A stretch of 11,860 nucleotides of DNA from Larix sibirica (taxonomy: Eukaryota > Streptophyta > Pinopsida > Pinales > Pinaceae). Position numbers and translations under genes: made by a program. The stretch spans positions 1 to 11,860 of the forward strand of contig NWUY0300039815.1 of the NCBI GenBank assembly GCA_004151065.3, given 5' to 3'. Shown here in pieces: positions 1 to 8,845 of the stretch. Numbering within the stretch: position 1 is the first letter of the stretch; each line of letters opens with the position of its first letter. Under the pieces are notes generated by a model, which saw nothing but the letters and a program-made list of their open reading frames with translations, ran no database searches and had not been told where the DNA came from.

Positions 1-384
1 TGGAAAACCATTTATCCCACATGTATTATGGGATGTAATTCTTCCATACCTCTAATTATATAATAGAGGTGAAGGGATGCTATTGTAAAGCTGTGATAAG
101 CATATATAAAGTGGAGTTCAAGTGTAAGTATGTATAAGTGTAAGTATGTATTGTTATAAACCCCTAAACTTTAAATCAACTTGAGTTTGACTATGATTTG
201 ATTCTACTACCCATATTAGGAGTATCCCAACCCAGAATTAAGATACTTCTAAAAAGGAGTTTTTTTATCATAACGATTGAGATGATCATCATATTATTTG
301 TTTGTTGATGATAAGAATGGAGATGAACATTACATTATTTAATATTTATATTATCTATAATATATTTCCATTTTTCATTATGTC
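1..384. other. AT-rich spacer, no gene seen
   Basis: No open frame of useful length or recognisable protein fragment was found on either strand. The only clear structure is the short perfect tandem repeat at 120-151. The stretch ends at the (AT)n run that precedes the first LINE remnant. Confidence 0.6.
120..151. repeat. 16-bp perfect tandem repeat, two copies
   Basis: The unit AAGTGTAAGTATGTAT occurs at 120-135 and again at 136-151 without a mismatch. This is probably a recent slippage duplication in non-coding DNA; no function is suggested. Confidence 0.9.
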
Positions 385-408
385 ATATATATATATATAT
401 ATATATAT
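385..408. repeat. (AT)12 microsatellite at left edge of LINE remnant
   Basis: Twelve uninterrupted AT units. LINE-type coding similarity begins within a few bases of its right end, and a second (AT)n run closes the LINE at 1461-1483. The two runs may be the duplicated insertion target or, on the right, the element's own tail. Confidence 0.95.
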
Positions 409-468
409 GAAAATTGCTTGAAGATATTGGACAATCTTAGAAGAAGAGGTATGATTAACCCAAATTGA

Positions 469-522
469 TGTGTTCTCTGTAAAGAGCACGAAGAATCTGT
501 TGAACATATTTTAGTCTATTGC
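469..522 (+). pseudogene. zf-RVT zinc finger of the LINE ORF2
   Basis: The translation shows CVLCKEHEESVEHILVYC: Cys-x2-Cys-x8-His-x4-Cys. This is the pattern of the zinc-binding domain found after the reverse transcriptase in plant LINEs. The frame stays open until TAG at 664, with FTKVLW and then, past the stop, GIWKVRNAIIFED, the usual lead into the linker before RNase H. Confidence 0.85.
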
Positions 523-819
523 CCTTTCACAAAAGTATTGTGGTCATCTATATGCAAGTTACTTATAATTCCCAATTTGTGGGATTCTCTTTCATTTGAT
601 CTGAATTTCTACTATTGGCAAAGAAAGGTTCATGATCATAATACACTTCCTGTTGTTATATCTTAGGGTATTTGGAAAGTGAGGAATGCTATTATATTTG
701 AAGATAAAAAACTAAATCTGTGAATGTAGGAGATGGATTGTTAGCTTTTATAATGATGTCCATGGCAGGCAGACTACCCCAAAAAAACCAAGACAGTTAC
801 AAAATTACACTGAAGGCAT

Positions 820-1274
820 GCATGCTTCTGGTTTCTTTGATGGTGCAGCACAGGATGGGTTTTCTGCTGTTGGGGTTTTTCTTAAGTTGAATAAGGAACA
901 TTCCGAAAGTTTTTAATTGAATTGTGGTCATGGTACAAATACCAAGGTTGAATTGATAGCCTTGGTGCCTTTGTAAGGTTGCTACTATTTTTGGGGTTGA
1001 TTCCTTAATTATATATGGTGATTCAAAGGCCATTATCCAGTGGGAAAAAGGTAAATACAACTTGCAGGTTCCGGCACTGAATAATTGGGGTGCTCGAAAA
1101 AAATCTCTTCTCTCAGGTTTTTCTTATTTGGAGCTGAAGCACATATATAGGGAAGAAAATTATGAGGCTGATTGTTTGTCCAAAGATTCCTTATTGGAGA
1201 AAGAGGGCCTTTTATTATGGTTGGAATTTGAAAATTCCTCTCTGATATATCAGGGATATATCAATATTTTTTAG
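820..1274 (+). pseudogene. RNase H domain of the LINE, frameshifted, catalytic residues retained
   Basis: This is a plant LINE RNase H (RVT_3 type), which degrades RNA in the RNA:DNA hybrid. The first part (SGFFDGAAQDGFSAVGV) and the KVELIAL motif are in one frame. After a shift near 970 the rest reads in another frame: IYGDSKAIIQW, then YREENYEADCLSK, to a stop at 1272. The acidic quartet is Asp 839-841, Glu 950-952, Asp 1020-1022 and Asp 1170-1172. Stops at 914 and 974 and the frameshift make it non-functional. The open frame at 1062-1274 is the C-terminal half of this domain, not a gene of its own. Confidence 0.88.
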
Positions 1275-1460
1275 ATTTGATCCCCATTGTTTTTGCTCTT
1301 TGGATGCTCTGTTTTTGCTTTTTGTCTTTGACTCTGTTTCTGGGATATTTTTTGGACTTAGAGGTGGAGATTTTTAGTTTGTAATTATCTTTTTTTGACA
1401 ATTATGATTTCCTCATAGTAGATGATGATTAATGGCATCTACGAAATCAATGAGGATCTA

Positions 1461-1483
1461 ATATATATATATATATATATATA
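1461..1483. repeat. (AT)n microsatellite at LINE 3' end
   Basis: About eleven AT units directly after TGAGGATCTA. It marks the 3' boundary of the LINE remnant and mirrors the run at 385-408. Confidence 0.93.
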
Positions 1484-3343
1484 ATTTTTTTGTTCATAAT
1501 TAAGCCAGGCATCAATTTGGTGTATGAGATCCCCTTATTTAATGGACAAAGGATCCCCTATGTACTGGATTTGAACATATGGCCTCCCAAGAGGGAACTA
1601 TTTGTTATTATTATTGTCATTTATTATTTATTGATTGGTTTTAATATTTACTTTAATTACAATTGGTTAAGATTTATGTAATCATACCTTAATTCATGAA
1701 AATTACTTCTATTTTAGTTTATGTTAGTTTTATTTTAAAATTAAGAAATAGCTAATGTATGTGCAAGTGCAAATACACATCAAGAAAAATATTTTATTCA
1801 TATTGATCATTTCAATGAAAATTATACCATTTTATCTTAACTAGATGACTTTATCAAGTGTGGAAAGAGATCAAATCCCTTAAAGTGCAAACCTTTCTTC
1901 AAGTTTTGCACTCTAAATATGGTTTGTACCTCAAGGGATTTGAATAAGGAGAAAGTTAAGATGGATCTATTTTAGTTTATTTTATTATAGTGATCCTCTT
2001 TTTTTAATTTCTCACTTTTACTAGGTCACTTTCTCTCAATTCAATTTATTAACGTTACATTATGTTGTTAATGCACTTAATCATTCTTTAGATATATGGA
2101 TTTAGCATATTGCTATAATTCATGTAATTAATCTAGGGATATATGGTTTTAGATGCACTTAATTACTACCTACAATGTATCATGGAAACAACAAATAAAA
2201 GTATCAATGAAATTAAAACATTATTATTAGTATTAGTATTATAAAATATTTTATGAATCAATCTATAAAAATAAATGTTATAATTTCTTTATTATTGAAT
2301 TGGAATTTAATATAGACATATTTAGTAATTATATTTAGTTTATTTAATAATATGCATTATAGATTTGACACATCTCACTTAATTAAATTATAAAAAATTC
2401 CCCAATAATCTAATTATCTTTTTATTTGGTGAACACATCGTTAAAAAAAAAAACTTAATTAAGAACATGAAAAACATGGTCTTCCTTTTGTCCTTAATGC
2501 CATAACCTATGCCTTCCTTTTATAGTTTTTCACTTAGTTATGGAATACATATACCATGCATCACATCTAATATTTGCTTGACCACCTTTTGTAACTTTTG
2601 GATGTCAGTTTTATTTACTCTTGTTCTTTTTTGAATAGAAATTTGATTTATGCTTATGTCTATACATATATAAAACATTTGTTTCTTATATTTTTTTATA
2701 TTTGAACTTCATTTCGCATGTTAACATTTACATAGAATTTATGTATGTAAATGTACACTAAATAAATGGTATGCATCCTTCTAAAGTAAGAGCATAAATA
2801 TGGGTATCCAAATTAGGTTTTATTGATATGTATTTGTTTTTCAAGAAAAACTTTGAGGAAAAATAAAGTATGCATTTTTTTACATCCGTGGATGGCATCC
2901 CTAATAAACCCATCAATATAGACTAGTGCACCTCACCCATAGAGATTCAAACTAAACGCCTTTCTAACCTAGAACTAACCAAATATCCAACAACATTGAT
3001 GAAACCAATTAAACAAACCCTTGGATAACTTACTAATAGATATTGTGTGTTGTGTTGAAAAAAAAAATTAAACATAAGTTATGTGATTTTGGCTTCAATG
3101 TATCTCTTTTGGAGGATATCTCATCGCACTACTCTATATTATTGTTTTTCCATCCTAGTGCTTCTAGGTCACATTGCCTTGTGTGCATAAAATTATTTAG
3201 CCTTCTCAAAGATGTTTAAACTAGTGTTACATATATTGTTGATATCGCGATATATCGTTTGGTTACCTTGAGTTGATATTATTGCCACAAATTATTGTGA
3301 TATTTACATCTAAAGAAAATATCATGACACATCCAATAAGTGG
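1484..3343. other. AT-rich geneless stretch
   Basis: Very AT-rich, with many short A and T runs. The 63-codon open frame at 1490-1681 matches no family I recognise and lacks an ATG start (it begins at TTG), so I do not call it a gene. The foldback at 1834-1962 is the only strong structure. A 12-bp perfect palindrome ATATCGCGATAT sits at 3242-3253. Confidence 0.55.
1834..1962. repeat. Foldback (inverted repeat), MITE- or miRNA-precursor-like hairpin
   Basis: The left arm at 1871-1893 (starts TCAAATCCCTT) pairs with the right arm at 1921-1943 (GGTTTGTACCTC...ATTTGA) at 20 of 23 positions, plus one G:U pair if transcribed. The loop is 27 nt. A second, outer pair of 9-bp arms, ATCTTAACT at 1834-1842 and AGTTAAGAT at 1954-1962, is placed almost symmetrically. 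The loop contains a further small inverted pair, AGTGCAAA (1884-1891) and TTTTGCACT (1904-1912), which could form an alternative fold. No clear target-site duplication was found, so both a small foldback element and a small-RNA precursor remain possible. Confidence 0.65.
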
Positions 3344-3373
3344 ATATATATATATATAGAGAGAGAGTGAGAG
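3344..3373. repeat. Compound (AT)n/(GA)n microsatellite at 3' end of minus-strand LINE
   Basis: About seven AT units are followed by an interrupted GA run. On the - strand this lies just after AATAAAACTC, the probable 3' end of the second LINE remnant. Some LINE clades, such as RTE, end in short simple repeats rather than a long poly(A), so it may be the element's own tail. Confidence 0.8.
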
Positions 3374-3711
3374 TTTTATTAAAATGTTTATGTGGCCAAT
3401 AGGGCTATGGGACAGAGAGACTTACATCCAATGCAAGATTTTCACCAAAATAGGAGAGAATTCAATAGAGCAAGATGAAGGCTAGATGTAGAGTATGGTG
3501 CAAAGAAGTTTCAGACTACTCATCTGGATTTGACATTGTCCTCTCCATGAAGAAAGTTTCCTATCCAACTGTAGCAGCTTTCATCACCTTGTCTGAAGTA
3601 CACATTCTTGTGGTTTGCCTTGCCATGTCTTGTACCTATTCCTTTTGAAATGTTGTCTCCCAACCACTGATTTGTATTTTCGTTCTCCAGCTGATGTGGT
3701 TGTATGCCTCA

Positions 3712-3840
3712 TAGTGCAATAAGAAACGTGTGTTTGGTCCTCAACTCTCCTTTCCCACACACCTGATCTGTTTTATGTTCCCATTCTTGGTTGGGGTCTT
3801 CCTATTTTCTCGTTTCACATCTCAATCTATGTGAGTTGGC
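3712..3840 (-). pseudogene. Terminal Cys/His segment of the minus-strand LINE
   Basis: The - strand reads NSHRLRCETRK, a stop, EDPNQEWEHKT, then QVCGKGELRTKHTFL. In another frame the continuation is FLLHYEAYNHI. This resembles the end of many LINE ORF2 proteins: a SHxLRxExG-like motif, then Cys and a HFLLxC-like zinc motif. The reading frame changes at least once and one expected Cys is Tyr or missing. Confidence 0.65.
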
Positions 3841-3931
3841 TTTTAGCTAGGGTAAAGTTTGTTTCTCTATATGAGATGGTAATCCTCGAGTAGCCTTGGA
3901 TCATGATTTCCTCCCCTACGCTGAAGTTATG

Positions 3932-4000
3932 TAGTATCATCGCTTCCTTTTGAGGTGTCTTTTCCATTTACCCTTCAACAGCACAGTTGTAAGTGCATTT
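3932..4000. repeat. Direct repeat inside the LINE, copy 1
   Basis: Begins TAGTATCATCGCTTCC and ends AAGTGCATTT. It is repeated with about 15% divergence at 4398-4464, 466 bp away. The copies share GAGGTGTCTT and CATTTACCCTTC. Confidence 0.85.
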
Positions 4001-4397
4001 TATTAAATCTGGAATTTACTGCTGAAAATACCATAAACCAGATTTCCCCAAGTCAAGAAACCATTCCAAGTCATTGTCAACATTGGACTTGGTTGCCTGT
4101 AGGGATTCGCCTTTGAGCTGGAGGAGAGATGGCCTAAAGAGTTTGAGGGTGGATGTTGAAAGCGCCCAATTTGGAGGTGACTGAAGGATAAATTTAAGGC
4201 TCTGTTCCTGTGGTCACAGTAGTCAAAGATCCAGTCATATCATCTCCTCCCAGATTATTTTTAAGGGCATTCCAAAGGAGAAGATGGCAAGTGGCACCTT
4301 GCATGGGGCATTTTGTTTGAGGATGAGACATGTGGCATGCCCAGTCATCACCTATCATTTTATTATGTATTGTTGACTTGTCCATTAGGAGTTGTAA

Positions 4398-4464
4398 TAG
4401 TATCATTGCTTCCGTTTGAGGTGTCTTCATTTACCCTTCCAGCAGCACCCATGAAAGTGCATTT
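4398..4464. repeat. Direct repeat inside the LINE, copy 2
   Basis: Begins TAGTATCATTGCTTCC and ends AAGTGCATTT; partner of 3932-4000. About 400 bp that give no clear LINE similarity lie between the copies, so this is either an internal tandem duplication or an insertion with duplicated flanks. The open frames at 4194-4430 and 4313-4660 overlap this area and have no family resemblance. Confidence 0.85.
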
Positions 4465-5165
4465 CTATCCCCATCTTATCTACCAGGCAAGCTTTCTTCT
4501 CTATGTCACAATTGATAAACATTTCTTGCACTGTAGAACCCATGTGTTTTTCCTCCTTTCTAACTCTTCATTTGTTTGTTTTCCTATTGATGTCCATGGC
4601 TGTCACCCTTTTCCTATAGAATATCAGCATTCTTACTACCTCAAGCTCTATTGGGTATAACCCTGTTCAGCAAAAGGAATCTCATATGAAGTGTTGAACT
4701 CTACTATGAGGAGCCCTGTGATCAATTGTTTCTGCATTCTTTCAATTTGTTTCCATCTTTTTTTGGTGTACTTGCAGTCTTGCCCCCATTCTTCACACCT
4801 GTATAAAAGCATAGGTGTTATGATTGCCCAGAAGAGAAAGCATAGCTTGCCCCAATCCCAAATCCTCGTTGTCTTGTATCTATTTTGAAGTAGGAAGATT
4901 ATTTTCCATATGTTATCACGCAGATCTGCACAAGCAAATTCACAAGATAATTATAAGCAGGCCAACCCTTGTCACGTTTAGTGAGCCTCTCCATTTGGAT
5001 TAGTGTTTTTTCAGTCACAGCCTACAGGGTGGTGTCTCTAGAAGTAGTATACTTAAATCTGATCTGGTAATCTGCACGTATTATGAAAAAGGACAGCATA
5101 CAAAATTCTCTCTTTGACTGTCCTAGAACAGCCATGTCCCCTAGGGTGACGTTTCCTGCAACAGA

Positions 5166-7777
5166 GATCCAAGCACTGAATTCAAATGGTTGAGAACAGA
5201 TTTTAGAAGTAACTATAACAGGAAACCAAATGAAATGAAGTGAAAAGAAGTGTGTCTTGAGTGAAGAAAGAATCAAAACAATAGCAAATGACTACCAACC
5301 GTTTACCAGCAATTTAATCTTTAACAACCAACGAACAGAGAACTAGTATAAGCATAACTGATTCAATCACATATTACCAAGACACTGTCTGCATCATAAT
5401 GGATGACAGGTGACAGGTTGCCAAACATCTCCTCGCTAACAATGGTGGTAGTGGTCTTGGTGTGGTGGATGAAATGATGAAGAATTGTTCCACTGCTACA
5501 ATAGATGCTCCCAAATGAATTTTCTAACCCTTGACCTGCTCTTCAAATCTGAATATATAGAGATGCCTTCTTCCTCCAATACAAGTTGACCTTGCTGCTG
5601 AGATGAAAACAGAATATGCCATGCAAAACACTAACTCTTACATGCAGATCAATTTTGTGTTTTAATTCCTTCTTTCAGTAGCTTTCCTTGCTGTTTTAGC
5701 AGCGCTTTTATGATGGCTGTTTGTCATCAGCAACCCTAAATTCGAACTCCTCACAACAACAATGATATCCCTATTTTGTAGGTCATTCCCCTGCTTATAC
5801 TCATATTGAGTCGACCCCTTAGCACACTTACTATTCCTGCTGTTATTTACCAAAGATAACAAGTCGACTTCAACTGCTGTTTGATAGCTTTAAAGCTTTT
5901 GCTTGCTGTTTCTGACTGGGCACTTAAAACAAAGATGGAACTGTTTCTCCTCTTAGAAAGTTCTTTGCTGTTTTAAACCAGTAATGTGCTTTCCTTCCCT
6001 TCTATTTACCTCGTCTAGTGCTGGATCCCATACTCTTCTCTCATTGGACATCAGCATGAGTCTAATACTCCACAGGAATATATCTCCGAGTGTCCTCTTT
6101 TCAGAAGTATATCAGCATTAGATGAAAGGAAGCCAGGCAGTATCTTTCATCCTATGCACAATTGTATCTTGGAATGATTTTTCAAATAGAATCAAGCCTC
6201 AAGTTTGAAGGAGTTAGCAGAACTGCAAATCAAATTTTCAATCAAATTGAACCAGCACTTTTCCTGTATAATCTTCTTTGGGTCTTCAGATTTGTCCTGT
6301 AGTCAAGTGTTGTGCCTATCATAAAAACTGTTACATTGGTCTGCTAGTAAATAGATGATAAACTAGATAACATGCATCTACATAGGAAAATGATGAATCT
6401 GCAAATAAGATACTATAACGCAACCTATTTGGGCAAGGTCTTCAAAATGGAATATGACCTCATACAATATGAGGGATAACAATTTGCTCCATATTGGATT
6501 TGGGACATGTGCTTTGGAAAAGGAGTGCATGAGAACTCCAGAATCTATAACCTGATACAACTCGCCATGAAAACAGATCAGAGCATGTGGTGGGGTAAGT
6601 AATGGGGTCCATGCTAATCACAAACATCTAACTGGTTGAAATTGCTACAGACCTATTACAGTTGTTTCCCATTAATGATCATTTGATTTTGTTATATTTA
6701 AACACTGATTTGCTGCACAAGGGCTACTGTGAAATTCTAACTAGGTTGAGGGATGAGGCATGTCATGATGTCACAACCCTACTTGTTCATAGTTATAATT
6801 GTCATTGTAATGAGCTTCAAAGTACTAAAGATAGTCATCATGTGCCAATGACTACACTGGGGATGGATTATTCATGAAGACATGGTGTTTGGAGGGGATC
6901 TTCACTGAAAGGTTTGCTAGATAACTGTATAGTTTTCTCTAAAGATGCAGTACTATTCACTAAATAGGCAACGCGTGAGTTAAAAAGTCGCATAACATTT
7001 AGTTCGATTAAGCATGCATTGCATGCTAATGCCACAATTATTTTTCCTTTGCAATGCTGTTATTTTAAGAAAATGGAAACTTGTCATAACAACCAGCTGT
7101 AGCGGCTTGCATATGACAGCATTTTGATAAGAAGATTAACTCATAGTATTAGCAGTTTGGACCAGCAGTTGGTTCTGGTGATTTTTTGGGATTATTGTTT
7201 GGGATGACGTAGGGATTATTTGTCAGTATATTATCATGTCCTTGTCCATTTGTTTAATCATGATGGCAATACATGTGGCATGTTTTCCTGGATTCAAATA
7301 GCATGCATGTGGTGACATTACTTCATGTGTATTTGAAAACCACAAGCTCGAAGAAATTAAGACCCAGGATGATGTATTCAGCTGAACAAATTTTGGGACA
7401 TTATCAGCTTGATCCATACCTAAGACTCACATGCTATTATGATTTCAGTGCCCATGTGCAAATGTTGGGGTAATGACAAATGCCACTAGGAAATGGAAGG
7501 AGTCATGCCCTCTGTGCATAAAGCATAATTTTCATCCTTATGTAGCTAGAGACACTAAGGCACAAAGGTGATATTGTATTTTTGTTACATAGCAATTAGT
7601 GTTGTTGCCTGTGAGCAATTTCCCTGTGTGCTATGAGCAAATTGACAATATGGTGCAAACCATCTAAGTAGTGCCTCAATGGTAGGTTAGGCTAACTATA
7701 TAAAATTCTCTGTCAATCCAACTCATCCACTATGTAGACAATATTGGGATTAAACATCGCACGGTCTTAGCACTTCT
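5166..7777. other. Geneless stretch, no supported feature
   Basis: Base composition is more balanced than on the left, but no open frame shows a recognisable domain. Short frames at 5662-5862, 6378-6560, 6662-6877, 7223-7417 and 7273-7473 are overlapping or low-complexity and are not called. If the starch synthase gene extends leftward, this could be intron; no upstream exon of that gene was recognised here. Confidence 0.45.
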
Positions 7778-7865
7778 GTATGTTTACATCCACACTTAGC
7801 CTTATAATGTCAAGTTGCTTCGGTATGTTTACATCCATATTTAGCCTTAAAATGTCAAGTTGCTT
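7778..7865. repeat. 45-bp tandem duplication, two copies
   Basis: Copy 1 (7778-7822) and copy 2 (7823-7865) both start GTATGTTTACATCCA and contain AATGTCAAGTTGCTT, with a few substitutions between them. A partial third start (TATGTTTA) follows near 7873. Probably non-coding. Confidence 0.88.
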
Positions 7866-8118
7866 GTCTTGATATGTTTAGTTAAGAAAGGTGCTTAATG
7901 GCAAACAAGATGTCCCAAGAGGGGCCAAAACAATTTGAAAGTATAAAATCCTTGATCATTGTTAATTTTGTACTCCAATTATCAAGCAAAGAATTTACAT
8001 TGGATGTAGCTAAGGTTGCTTTTTAGCTTGGCATGAACAAAATATTGGGCAGTTATGTTGAACGCACCAGTGTACTCATTGTGTTGTAAACTGCTGTCCC
8101 AAATGCAATGTCATGTAA
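7866..8118. other. Unassigned stretch, possibly continuous with next relic
   Basis: One + frame across about 7959-8118 reads like degraded protein (LSSKEFTLDVAKVAF, a stop, LGMNKILGSY), but no family is recognised. It may be the same relic as 8119-8423 or chance. Confidence 0.3.
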
Positions 8119-8423
8119 AGCCTAATAATAGAGAAAACTAAAAAAATCCGGGAGCAACTCAGTTTTTCTCAAGAAGGTTTTGCAATATCAGAATCTGAAG
8201 AACAACTTATGAGGAATCGTCATACACAAGAACTCAACACAAGATTGCAACTACAAAATTAAAGATCTTCAAAGGCTTCTATTGCAAAATCCAACTAAAA
8301 CTGGTGAACCTAGTGTAACAAACTTACAAACTTGCGAGAGAATAACAACCTACTATCAAGGATTATATAGGATTTGCAGAGGGCATTGATTTCTGAAATT
8401 GAGCCTCTTTTATCAAAATATTA
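8119..8423 (+). pseudogene. Frameshifted Glu/Gln/Leu-rich coiled-coil-like relic, family unknown
   Basis: From 8119 the + strand is open for 47 codons to TAA at 8260 and reads a charged helix-like segment (KTKKIREQLSFSQEG, then EEQLMRNRHTQELNTRLQLQ). The next frame continues directly from 8261 with KDLQRLLLQNPTKTGEPS. A third frame then carries ENNNLLSRII, a stop, and DLQRALISEIEPLLSKY, ending at TAA. The similar character carried from frame to frame suggests a once-continuous coding sequence damaged by two indels. Product unknown: a coiled-coil protein fragment or a retrotransposon gag-like segment are both possible. It is not recognisably part of starch synthase. Confidence 0.4.
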
Positions 8424-8715
8424 AGTCGATCTATTTTTTTCTAGAGCATGTACTATAGTAGAAATAAACGCAAGATATAGGGAAAAAACGCCCATTTAGA
8501 TGTTATTCATCTAAAAGATTGTGTTTAACTATGGATAGCAAATAATGATCTATGCACTTTACTTTTACATTTTAACCATAAAAAATGACCAACCGGCTTT
8601 CAAAGTTTTCTTTTATCTTAGATAGGCCACACAAAAAATACAAAGCATTTCCTTCGACTTTATTCCACACCATGCAAGGTATCTGTACTAAAATGCATAC
8701 TATCCTAAATTTCAG
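8424..8715. other. Probable intron end before the starch synthase exon
   Basis: AT-rich sequence ending in CTAAATTTCAG at 8705-8715, a good 3' splice-site context. The open frame continues leftward to 8585, but those residues do not resemble starch synthase, so they are most likely intron read-through. Confidence 0.6.
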
Positions 8716-8845
8716 GGCGCTGTCTGCCTGGTACGAGAATCCTGACTGGTTTCATTCTTTGTGCAAGCAAGTAATGGATCAGGACTGGTCCTGGAATAGA
8801 CCAGCGCTGGACTACATGGAACTTTACTATTGTGCGCGGAAGTGA
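8716..8845 (+). CDS. Starch synthase III-type, last exon (partial gene)
   Basis: This encodes the C-terminus of a plant soluble starch synthase (glycosyltransferase family GT5), which transfers glucose from ADP-glucose to alpha-1,4-glucan chains in the plastid stroma. After the acceptor AG at 8714-8715, about 42 codons read ALSAWYENPDW, then WFHSLCKQVMDQDWSWNRPA and LDYMELYYCARK, then TGA at 8843-8845. The DWSWNRPALDYxELY block close to the stop is characteristic of class III soluble starch synthases; SS4 and granule-bound enzymes end differently. The first codon is split, with two bases on the previous exon (phase 2), and restores the Arg expected before ALSAW. No frame damage is seen. The nucleotide-binding exons upstream were not found in the window, so the gene has a long preceding intron, or this is an isolated gene fragment. 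Confidence 0.82.

Larger units (their letters stand above)
409..1460 (+). pseudogene. 5'-truncated plant LINE remnant (ORF2 zinc finger + RNase H)
   Basis: This is the 3' end of a non-LTR retrotransposon ORF2, which normally encodes endonuclease, reverse transcriptase and, in many plant L1-type LINEs, RNase H. Only the distal part is left. From about 412 the + strand reads a segment with DNLRRRG, then a zf-RVT-type finger (Cys 469, Cys 478, His 505, Cys 520) followed by PFTKVLW. The RNase H part spans about 820-1274 with its four acidic catalytic residues still present. Coding is spread over three frames and broken by stops at 466 (TGA, probably an old Trp codon), 664, 721, 727, 914 and 974. 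A T-rich 3' untranslated stretch follows the stop at 1272 and runs to the (AT)n tract. It is inactive, since endonuclease and polymerase are missing. Confidence 0.88.
3375..5165 (-). pseudogene. Second LINE remnant, C-terminal ORF2 region, multiply frameshifted
   Basis: Read on the - strand from about 5090 down to 3500, this gives the region downstream of the reverse-transcriptase catalytic core of a LINE. In order: FKY, then TEKTLIQMERLTKRDKGWPAY (about 4968-5080); a stop-free piece with WDWGKLCFLFWAIITPMLLY, CEEWG and RWKQIERMQKQ (4654-4936); after a frameshift, PIELEVVRMLIFYRKR (about 4590-4650); then a terminal Cys/His-rich piece near 3700-3840. The LLYxCEEWG and KIExxQK-like motifs are typical of this region. 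Stops and shifts abound, and neither the catalytic polymerase motif nor an endonuclease is visible. It has no RNase H, so it belongs to a different family from the LINE at 409-1460. The 5' border near 5165 and 3' border near 3375 are estimates. Confidence 0.8.

Noticed and set aside
797-1060. 87-codon minus-strand open frame
   Set aside because: It is antisense to the RNase H domain of the LINE and has no similarity of its own.
1560-1615. Minus-strand TTCAAATCC resembling a tRNA/SINE B box
   Set aside because: The flanking bases cannot form a T-stem, and no matching A box or acceptor stem was found.
1490-1681. 63-codon + strand open frame with KPGINLVYEIPLFNGQRIPY
   Set aside because: It begins at TTG, has no recognised domain, and becomes low-complexity Ile/Tyr/Phe after 35 residues. 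A transposon scrap is possible but not supportable.
3242-3253. ATATCGCGATAT palindrome as a regulatory site
   Set aside because: A single 12-bp palindrome in AT-rich DNA with no nearby gene is weak evidence of function.
4194-4660. Overlapping open frames of 78 and 115 codons on opposite strands
   Set aside because: Neither shows a domain. Both lie in or next to the duplicated LINE segment, whose - strand frames explain part of the sequence.
5022-5276. 84-codon minus-strand open frame as a gene
   Set aside because: Its C-terminal part runs into the LINE remnant and the N-terminal part is unrecognised; it is best seen as LINE sequence plus flank.
8585-8715. Extension of the starch synthase open frame upstream of 8716
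   Set aside because: The residues have no starch synthase character, and a good 3' splice site lies exactly where similarity starts, so this is intron read-through.
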